Below the pieces are notes generated by a model. That model did no database searches, was not told the DNA's origin, and was given only the letters and a program-made list of their open reading frames with translations. Position numbers and translations under genes: made by a program. Shown piece by piece: positions 1 to 8,200 of a DNA stretch of 11,893 bases. The DNA comes from Hemicentrotus pulcherrimus (Eukaryota; Echinodermata; Echinoidea; Camarodonta; Strongylocentrotidae): contig BEXV01001407.1 in NCBI GenBank assembly GCA_003118195.1, positions 30,200 through 42,092 of the forward strand, written 5' to 3'. How positions within the stretch are numbered: the first letter of the stretch is position 1; each line of letters opens with the position of its first letter.

Positions 1-580
1 ATTTAAATCGGGTTTTTATCAGGCCTGATTTTGAGAGCAGAAGATCTTGTATATTTCGATTGCACTCGCGCTCTCACTAGAATGAAATACATGTACGTCA
101 CAGTAGTCCTTGTATATTAAACGGGTACTAGCTGTTTGTGCAAACAAGTGCAATTAACTTTGTACGAGCATGAACATGCCCTAGCTGCGGAGCGCTGCTA
201 TACACCTGGGTACCAAGCGCATGTAGGTCAACAGGTCAAAATGCATTGACCTTTCGATGCATATCATTTTAATTCCGAAGATAAACGGCCATTTACGGGG
301 TGTCCCGTATAAAGAGGTTTTAGATTAAAGATACTATGTCCCTTTTACCCGTAATAGACTGTAGTGTTATGAAAACCGTTCGGCAAACAGTTTTAAAAAT
401 TTGTAAGTCCAATCATAAATATCTTGATATTCAGACAGGCGATCTGCTAGTAAAAGGTTGCACCGTCCAACTATTGCAATGCGTATATAAACAGCTAGCT
501 CGGTGACTTCAGGCCGACGGGCGTTGCGCCAGCCGAGATCTGATCAGCACAGTTAAGCCAGATGAAATAGACCGGAAGCA
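1..580. other. Non-coding, no gene recognised
   Basis: I find no open frame of useful length and no recognisable protein or RNA gene here. Local structures are a 12-bp perfect palindrome at 18-29 (ATCAGGCCTGAT), a TATATAAA at 484-491, and a CpG-rich patch at 499-537 that can fold (CTCGG at 499-503 with CCGAG at 533-537, and an inner GGCG-TTG-CGCC at 520-530). The CpG density of that patch stands out against a CpG-poor surrounding, but nothing downstream supports calling it a promoter. Confidence 0.5.
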
Positions 581-939
581 ACTAAGGGCGTGTTTATGCT
601 TAACTTTTTCTGGCCAGAATCAGGCATCTGTTACACGTTTAGTTTAAAACACGGTTGCGTCCATGCTCACTTTTGTAGAATCACTGAATCGCCGTTCGTA
701 AACTCACAAAAATGGGGTCAACGCACTGACCTCTAGTGGGTCTACCTGGCATGCACAGTGAAGGTTTGCGAATCCAGCTGGAAGACCAATTAAGGCCAAC
801 CAGGGAGAATTGCCTGGAGGAGCCAGAGAAGTGAGCATAAACAGTACACCGTAGAACTGCGACTACGAAGAGCGTTTAAGATGAGTGTTACAAATCGCTC
901 ATTCTGCCTTCAAAATTTAAGCTTAAACGCACCCTTAGT
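581..939. mobile_element. MITE-like element with about 55-bp terminal inverted repeats
   Basis: The left end (581-636) begins ACTAAGGGCGTGTTTATGCT. The right end (939-885, read on the opposite strand) begins ACTAAGGGTGCGTTTAAGCT. The two continue to match imperfectly for about 55 bases, sharing the order GCTTAA, TTTT, GGC-CAGAAT or GGCAGAAT, and GTTACAC or GTAACAC. The 359-bp length, lack of coding capacity and long imperfect inverted termini fit a non-autonomous DNA transposon. Bases immediately outside do not give a clear target duplication: a TA at 583-584 and 936-937 is possible, and an 8-bp duplication as in hAT elements is not evident. The superfamily is therefore undetermined. Divergence between the arms suggests an old copy. 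Confidence 0.75.
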
Positions 940-2798
940 CACCAAGCTATCCCAGAGTGCATTTGAAATGGGGGCATGAAAGTAACATCCAGGCATTTGG
1001 GGGAATTGGCGAAAGCGAAAAATGTTATATATGATGCAAAAATTGAGCCAGGGCTGTGATGCATTAGTTTTGTAATAAAGAAAATTATTGAGTTGAAATG
1101 AACTGTCTGTACACCTGGCAGTTAAAGGAATGTCTTCACTTTTTCATATATTTTATTCAACATTTTAGGAGGCATAAATTAGGTAAAAAAGTGTCTTAGG
1201 ATAGCTATAAATTTCAATTTGAATCATATATATATATAATATCTTGCGGTTAGTATTTGAATGAAATTGGTTGAATGAATCTGATCATTACGTTCTGCAG
1301 CGAACTGTCAGGCGAGATGAATTTGAATGAAATCTGACTAAATATTAATGGACAAGTGTTAAATTGATTGACCATTGACCAACTATACCAAAATTAACTT
1401 AATTAAATTAACCAAACTAAAGAATATAATGATAACTTTGAAAGAAAAAAAGTGTTTAAAATGGACGGGAAATCCGATATCTAAATTCAGAGTAAAGCTG
1501 AGATTCTATTTTTTGAAAATGTTGATATAGGACACCTTTTAGATCAGGTCAAGTTCACATTTGTTAAGTCCCATGTAAAACAATAAATTAAGTCTTCTGA
1601 CTGAAAAACAGAATCCCACATGGGGATCTGCCAGAGAGCTGTGCAATAATGAACCAATCACATCCTTGACAACCAAAGGAAGAGGTTTGTTATCAAACTG
1701 CAGGGCACTATGTTTCACACAGACACTCTCCTCTTAGCTTATTACAAATGAGATCTTGACCCAACTAAAATGAGTCATTGGTTAAGAATGATATTTCAGC
1801 TTCACTCTAATATAGAACGACCTGTCAACTAACAATTGAAATGAAAAATTAGGATTCTATTTTCATACCATTTTTCAAGGTTGACGTTTACCCAATTTAC
1901 AACATTTCAAAGTAAAAATAAAATAATTATGGGTAAAAGAACAGAAGGGGGAGGGGGGTGAGAGGAGAAGGTTCCATAGCAAAAACCTGTACAGGATTTA
2001 ACTCAGAGATAACTTCTGTAAACTTGTTTGCACACATACTCACAAGTGAGTGTGTATTAACTTTTAACGATTTTTACAACAAAAGAAAAATATTGAGCTG
2101 ATATTTTGAATAAAGTTTTAGGGTTGGCAATTTCCTGCCCAGGCAGGAAATACTGGCAACCACTGGGAAATACCTGTTAATACCTGAAAAATATATTGTT
2201 TGTGTACCATTGAAATTGTAAAATGTGAAATAACAAACATAGCAATGCCTTTCAATCTGAGTAAACTCTAACAATTAGACTTTAAATATTTTGTTGTTTA
2301 TTTTCAATAACTTAATAGGTTTCTTAGAACTTACATTGCTTATATGGATATTCCATTCACATTTTAAAGATACAAATTCAAGACATGTTGCATCAACTTC
2401 TGTTGGCTACAAATGAGCTGCCTATCTTCAGGCAGTACATGCATGGATGAAAACCAAATTATACTGAATAGTGACTGATTGAAATGCTCTAAATCAACTT
2501 ACAGTGTACAAGAAAATTTGAAGATGCACCAATGAGAATCATACAGTCAAACAAATATTAGTAAGCTGGAAAAAACACATCTTTGATGAGCAACTTGTAC
2601 AAGCAAGGGAGAGAGGAAAGCTAAATGGCATTGTCAATTTTGGGTAGCAAAACAGGCCCATGCCCCCTCCTTTTTAAAATGTAAGCAGCATATCTTAAAA
2701 ACACAATTGACAACACGTGCCCCCTTAAAAATGTTGACCCCAAATACACCTGAATTATGTGATAACATATTTTCCTTTTGTTTGCTCCTTCAACCTGT
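940..2798. other. Non-coding, no gene recognised
   Basis: AT-rich sequence with frequent stops in all frames. Small features are an (AT)n run around 1226-1239, a G-rich purine run at 1945-1970 and a short near-palindrome at 2131-2150. A 66-codon open frame on the minus strand across 2074-2274 shows no domain, no repeat and no coding-like composition, and I treat it as chance. Confidence 0.55.
2131..2150. repeat. 20-bp near-perfect palindrome
   Basis: TTTCCTGCC at 2131-2139 is followed by CA and then by its exact reverse complement GGCAGGAAA at 2142-2150. On the right it is followed by a further GGGAAATAC (2165-2173) that echoes GGAAATAC at 2146-2153. It could fold as a tight hairpin or bind a dimeric protein. 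No function can be assigned. Confidence 0.6.
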
Positions 2799-3215
2799 TT
2801 AAAGCTAAAGACCAGTTATGGTCATGCGATTGCATTGTGAAAGAAACGTTGTGAAATCGATCAGAAAAGGTTGATTATCTAGCATATAAGTATTGGTGTG
2901 TACTGCAAGGTTCTGGAATTATCAAAATGATAACAAATTTGGCCAAGTATTTGTAAAGTTACAAGCATGTTACACAGAAAGATGTATATGGGACTATACG
3001 CACACGTGCGCGACACGTGCGCGACACGTGCGTGTATCTCTCACAGACCATAGATAAACTAATTGACCAAATATATCAATTAGTAGGCGGTTTTCCGACA
3101 ATTTTTTTTATCATCATGTATTAGTCAAAACATATTCTTTCACATGATTGGTAATAAGAGCTTCCATTTCATTTTTTGAAATTGGGGCGTTTCCAATACT
3201 GGTCTTTACCTTTAA
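2799..3215. mobile_element. TTAA-flanked MITE (Kolobok- or piggyBac-type target site)
   Basis: A 409-bp element (2803-3211) lies between TTAA at 2799-2802 and TTAA at 3212-3215. The left terminus reads AGCTAAAGACCAGTTATGG and the right terminus, on the opposite strand, reads AGGTAAAGACCAGTATTGG: 16 of 19 positions match. TTAA target duplication is the hallmark of the piggyBac and Kolobok superfamilies. The AGG terminus (TTAAAGG with the target site) looks more like Kolobok to me, as inference. There is no transposase frame, so the element would have been mobilised in trans. Its midpoint (about 3007) falls inside a CpG-rich array of CACGTG boxes. Confidence 0.72.
3003..3030. promoter_or_regulatory. 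Three CACGTG E-boxes with an exact 11-bp period
   Basis: CACGTG occurs at 3003-3008, 3014-3019 and 3025-3030. The repeated unit is CGACACGTGCG (11 bases), so the three palindromic sites lie on the same face of the helix. CACGTG is the core site of MYC/MAX, USF, CLOCK/BMAL and related bHLH factors. The array is at the centre of the TTAA-flanked element. Whether any factor uses it cannot be told from sequence. Confidence 0.6.
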
Positions 3216-4023
3216 AACTGTGCCCCCTCCATATGTCCGGTTGGTCCTGCATTATGTAAAATTCATTTGATGAGCCAATCCTTTCCCATCAATAAATTGG
3301 GGCTTGTCTAATTTCTCAGTACATGAAGCAATACAGAAGTGCCCCTTGGAGTCGAATTGTAAAGAATGGCATATTGAAATAATATGAATTCATTCATTCA
3401 AATTACCGTTATGCATTCTATCCCCGTTCCCTACTAATATTCAGTAGGAAAGAACAGGTGACCACATGACCCATTTGATGAAGTAATGGTGAGTGAGTTT
3501 TTGAACTGCATTTGATGTAATGTAATAGTATGCGGCACATTCATAATGTTAAGCAGTTGTATGACCCCTACCATCATTTTCATTATTTCTTTACGTTCCA
3601 TAATGATTCTTCCTCAATGGACTAAATATCACAAAGTATTTTTACAGTTAACAAAATGTTGTTTTAGTAGTATTTCCCAGTACAGTATTTTCTGTTTCTG
3701 TAAAAACGTGCTTGGCAGTACTAACCACCTGGTACATGAATTTTTGGGCCGGTATTTACTGACCAGCCCTGTTACTGTTAAGTAACTATAAAAATACAGT
3801 GGGAAAGATGTCAGTGAATTGTCTATTTCCATAATTTCTGGTGTGTATGGGATGGCGTAATGGGACACCAATATGTATCAACTGAGAACCTGTTAGCGTA
3901 ACTGCATGATATAATTTAGATTCAGTGTCAGGGATCAACCCTTTACCCAACTATCTACATCATACCACTTTCACTCCAGTGTAGTTTCCCCCAATAAAAA
4001 AATACAGGTTTGCACATTGTCTC

Positions 4024-4029
4024 CTTTAT
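4024..4029 (-). terminator. Candidate polyadenylation signal AATAAA
   Basis: TTTATT on the plus strand gives AATAAA on the strand of the WAC-like gene, about 1.19 kb past its stop codon. It is the first canonical hexamer I find downstream of that stop; the variant ATTAAA occurs slightly earlier, at 4162-4157. Short hexamers are common in AT-rich DNA, so this is only a candidate for the 3' end of the transcript. Confidence 0.25.
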
Positions 4030-4970
4030 TTTACCCGACAGCTTCCAGATCTAGTGGCATCCGTACAAGATATTATACTACCACGGCAATAACATACAAT
4101 AAAGTACAAACGTCAACTTGCCTCATTTTCAGATATGACAGGACAAACAGTTGCTTTTTAATACTGCGTCATATCTCAACGAGCATTGAAGAAACCAACG
4201 GTTAACAGAAATAAATATGAAATTAAGAGATGAAAAGCAACAAATTTGAAGTCTTAAACAGAGTTTGGTGCCAAAAGTTGGGCAGGTCTAGATAATTATT
4301 TAGCCTTCATTTTGTGGCATGAAGGTTTTGCAAACGTTTTAGGCAAACATAAGTTTCTGGTTTTAGAGGTGTGAGTGAGGAGCCCTAGTGTAGGTCAAAG
4401 TGGAAACATGTTAAGTGATTTTAAGTGATTTCACCAACTTGACTTATAATTGGCAAGCAGGATTTCCTCATCTGCAGTCACTAGAATCTCAATGCAGTTG
4501 CATTTACATGGAATTATCAAATACAAGACAAAAATTAAATCACTTGAAATATGAATAAGTATCACCAACTTAGTTCCATAATACACAAATTGAATTGGAT
4601 ATGAGGCTTAGAGTTTTAAATTCAAATTCATTAATCTTGTTTCGAGTATCTAATGAATACATTTATAAAGGTTGAAATGACATATTTATCCATTTCTTAG
4701 TGATAAAGACAGTTACTCTGGCTCTGTGATTCTAATTCTTGACAGGCTGCTCTTGGCACTCATCCATGAAATTGATTTTGACTTATCAGGTTCATTATAC
4801 AATACAAAAACCTTAATTTCCAAATAATCATTTAGACTGCCGTCCTGAGACAAAAATAATAATCTGTGTTTTAGGCTGAAGAACATTATTTGAATGAACT
4901 CCAAAAAATATGGACATTTTCACCTCATGGAATGAACACACAAAACATGTAGGTTGAGGTTGAGAGACCG

Positions 4971-5047
4971 GTGGAGAGAGGGGAGGGAGAGAGGTGGAAG
5001 AGAGAGGAGGAGGAGGAATAGAGAGGGAGTGGTTGGGGAGGGATGGA

Positions 5048-5084
<37 letters not shown>

Positions 5085-5103
5085 GGGGGAGGAAACAAAA
5101 GGT
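4971..5103. repeat. Long polypurine tract with (GA)n microsatellite
   Basis: About 130 bases are almost all purine on the plus strand, with a pure GA run at about 5052-5082 and irregular GGGAGGGAGA and GAGGAGGAGGA stretches before it. On the WAC-like transcript strand this is a CU-rich polypyrimidine tract that starts about 115 bases after the stop codon. Open frames across it encode only Arg-Glu or Ser-Leu-Pro low complexity and are not genes. Confidence 0.85.
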
Positions 5104-5217
5104 AAATACACTAATTCTTGTGACTATAAAGCTTATTTGCAAGATACTTGAATATTCAGTGTAATGAAAATATAGTGTATAAACTTTTTTAAATGTAATT
5201 CTACTACCATCTTGCTG

Positions 5218-5287
5218 TTATGTCATAAAGGCATTCTCATTCTTCAGCTTCTCTAGTTCCAGGACTTGTTTACGAAGAAATAATACT
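5218..5287 (-). CDS. WAC: WAC-like gene, terminal coding exon (coiled-coil end)
   Basis: The acceptor reads CTCCTGCAG just before base 5287. The first base completes an Arg codon (AG|A) from the previous exon. The 22 following residues begin VLFLRKQVLELEK and end FMT, and the TAA stop is at 5220-5218. This is nearly collinear with the vertebrate WAC C-terminus, which also ends within a few residues of an Asn-x-Phe-Met motif. The Leu/Glu/Lys pattern is the end of the coiled coil. Start and end of this exon are well fixed by frame and homology. Confidence 0.92.
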
Positions 5288-8200
5288 CTGCAGGAGGAGA
5301 CAAAAAGGAAAAGGAAAGGAAAGAAATTAGACAAATATTGTGAGTTTAAACCCTAAAAAAATGGGCTCTTTCTGAGGTCTTCAGTCTTACAGTACTGAGG
5401 TTGGGGAGGCGGGCATAGAAAATTTGGAATGCATTTCAGACAATTTCATGCCACATCACTATCTGACCACTATCTTTTAATTCTTGTGAATATTCTGCAA
5501 TTCCGGCAAATCTGTATACTTTAGGGTGAGGTTTCCTATAAACAAATGTGCGCGACACAGTTTGGTGAAGAATGATTTATTTACAAAATGTAAACAACTT
5601 TTCATATCTTGTAAAGGAGATTAGAGTGAATTATATTGCATAAATGAAGTTTATACATACATTAAAACAATATAAAACAAAAAGAAAACATTGGCATTTA
5701 TTTCCCATCTTTTAGTTAATAATTGGCTGTAACAAAGAAAAATCATTGTGCAACTTTAGTATGAAGAAAATAGGATCAAAATAACATATAATACAGTATC
5801 ATAATTATAAAAAATTAGGAGTACAATTCACAGGTGATGTGAAGACATGTCTCACCTTTCTTCTTGGAGGTTGGCCTGAATTTCTGATACTCTCACTAAT
5901 GAACGTGCAAACTTGAGATCTACCGATAGCTGTGCAGTGCTTTCAGCCCCTAGTACATGGGTATCTTCACTTGCTTTGGCAGCCTGAATAACAAAGGAAG
6001 GATATACAACAATATAAATGAGACTGAGCCAACCCTAATACTCAGAAGTTCAGAACCTAGAAGTTTTGAAGCAATAAGTTTTAAATTCTTTGAATTCACG
6101 GTGTAATATTGTTGCCAATCAAGACACTTTGGATGCACTATAGAAGCCAGCATGTGATTTTTTTTTTGTTAATGCACATAGCAATCAAGACCACTACTGC
6201 ATCCACTACTACTACTACTACTACTACTAACCTTAACAGTAACCTTAGGTCACAATTGCTTTGATTTTTCAGATGGTTGTACAAAAGACAGCACATTGAA
6301 TACCATCAGTGCACAATAACGGTCGACCTTATACCTGTCGCTTCTCCATTTTTATACTACAAACCTTTCCACTGAAGTAATTCATTACTTTTTGATGCCA
6401 AGGACACATTTCAGATTAATGGTTTATTTGTAAAATGTCATGAATATGGATTCAAAATGTCTTTATAAGTACAAGGGGGAAAAGAATATTTTCCCAGAAG
6501 AGTTTGAGGTGAATGATGATTGACCAGTACGGTCAGTACCTACTTCTTCAACTCATTTATATTTCAATCATTATGGCATGAGCAATGTACTACAGGTATG
6601 TTACAAATCTTATGAATTTTCATATAGAAAATAGGTTATTGTTGAACGCACGCGCAGCAGATGTAAGTTAGTGAACAGGAAAAATTAGTTTCTTTTTGTG
6701 ATTTTACTGATTTTTACACAAAAAATTGTGTTTCTGTAAGGTGTTGGAGATGAGCAATTCAACCATGTAAGATCAACTCTTCTTAATAACTGTAGAAGAC
6801 AACCTGGCATTGTTTCAAAAGAAAACATTACCGGTAACTATAATGTATCCAACTTTATACTCCGGGAGATGGATGGAGGAAAAATAACTGCAATGATACT
6901 CCTTGATTTGTCTTCCAGTGTTAACCACACTGTTTTGGTGAATACCCTCTTGTCACTTGGTGTTAAATGTCAAGCCCTGGAATGGTTTCAATCATACCTG
7001 TCATGCCATTCGCAAGCTGTCTTTATAAACGGCTGCCTTTCAGATTTTGTACCACTTTACTGTACATGCGGAGTTCCGCAAGGCTTTGTGTGCGAGCGGA
7101 GCCCACCATGTTCTTGTTTTATTTAGCTACAGTGTAGTTTGAAGAATATTTTTCATCACCATTCTCTTCCAAGTTATGTTTTGCTGATGATATTCAAATA
7201 TTACTTCTTTCAAACCCAATCAGAGCAATGCGGCCAGCGCTATCCATAACATTGAGACTTGCGTACAAGATGTTCATAATTGGTTGAACTCACATTCACT
7301 CAAATTAAATCTCGTCAAATGCAAATTTGTAATGTACACTTCTAAGACTCAGTTAGAGAAGATTTCCATCACTTCAATTACTCTTGCTGTAGTTACCTTA
7401 TCCAATATTTTGTGACCTCGGTGTGTTTCTCGACTCAAATGTAACAATGTCTACACAAATTCAATGTGTCATAAAATCAGTACGTAATCATTAACGCAAT
7501 TTAGGTTTTATTCGTAAATATCTTAACTGTAGTGCCACTGAGAAAATTACTCATGCTTTAATCTCATCTCGCTTGGATAGGTAATGGCCTTTTGTTTGGT
7601 TCGCCTCACAACCTACTCGCAAAATTACAGAATGCTGCTGCTCGTGTCGTGACCCTCTCCAACAAGTACAGTCAAATCACACCAGTCCTCAAATCACTCC
7701 ATTGGTTGCCCGTAGGACAATGTGTTGTTTTCAAGATTATTTCACTGTATACATCATGGCTCTGCTCTGCAGTACAACATCGGATTGATCAAGCATTACA
7801 TTGTACATTCCCTCTAGAAAGGTACGTTCTCAAATCTTTGGCTTGTTATTCCTAGGGTTAAAACAAAGTGGGGGAGCGAACCTTCGCTCATGCTGGGCCT
7901 GCTTTATCGAATACTTCTCCCTCCATGGATTAAAAATAGCAGTTCTGATGAAGTGTTTAAAAACAATCTTAAGAAACATCTGCTTAATTTAGCCTATAAT
8001 TGAATACCATAACCTTTCATGTCTGTACCTTTCATATTGCACTTTTGTATATATTTCTCATGTATTTCATCTTTTGCACAAGCTGCGCCTTGAGCATTTG
8101 ATTGTCAAGTGGATTTTGCGCCTTACAAATCTTATGGCTTATTATTATTATATGAATGCTCGTTAACTCTTTAGGATATTAATTCCTAGTTACGCAACAT

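Larger units (their letters stand above)
3216..5217. other. Non-coding region including the presumed WAC 3' UTR
   Basis: No protein gene is recognised. Several open frames of 60-105 codons lie here (for example 3546-3785 plus, 3629-3871 minus, 4017-4205 plus). They overlap each other on opposite strands or arise from low-complexity GA/CT sequence, and none shows a domain. The part adjoining 5217 must be the 3' UTR of the minus-strand WAC-like gene. How far it extends is unknown; a polyadenylation hexamer candidate is at 4029-4024. An imperfect inverted repeat pairs TTTCCCAGTACAGTATTTT near 3679 with AAAATACAGTGGGAAA near 3791. Confidence 0.5.

Noticed and set aside
499..565. Possible tRNA A-box-like or 5S rRNA-like segment (TAGCTCGGTGA; TCTGATC then AGTTAAGC)
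   Set aside because: No B box, no cloverleaf, and the similarity to 5S RNA stops after two short blocks; not enough for a SINE or RNA gene call.
3546..3871. Two 80-codon frames on opposite strands
   Set aside because: They overlap each other in AT-rich DNA and show no recognisable motif or splice context.
4017..4205. 62-codon plus-strand frame
   Set aside because: Short, no domain, no transcript signals; compatible with chance.
4828..5151. Overlapping open frames on both strands with Ser-Leu-Pro or Arg-Glu low complexity
   Set aside because: They are translations of the GA/CT microsatellite and polypurine tract; no domain and no unique sequence of useful length.
5950..6153. 67-codon minus-strand frame that overlaps a WAC exon
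   Set aside because: It is mostly intron sequence read through the acceptor at 5984; only its last part overlaps the true exon. The acceptor and homology fix the exon start at 5983.
6601..6614. 14-base identity (TTACAAATCTTATG) with the retroelement 3' end at 8123-8136, as a possible second copy or target duplication
   Set aside because: One match of this length is expected by chance in about 12 kb of AT-rich DNA, and the flanks do not match.
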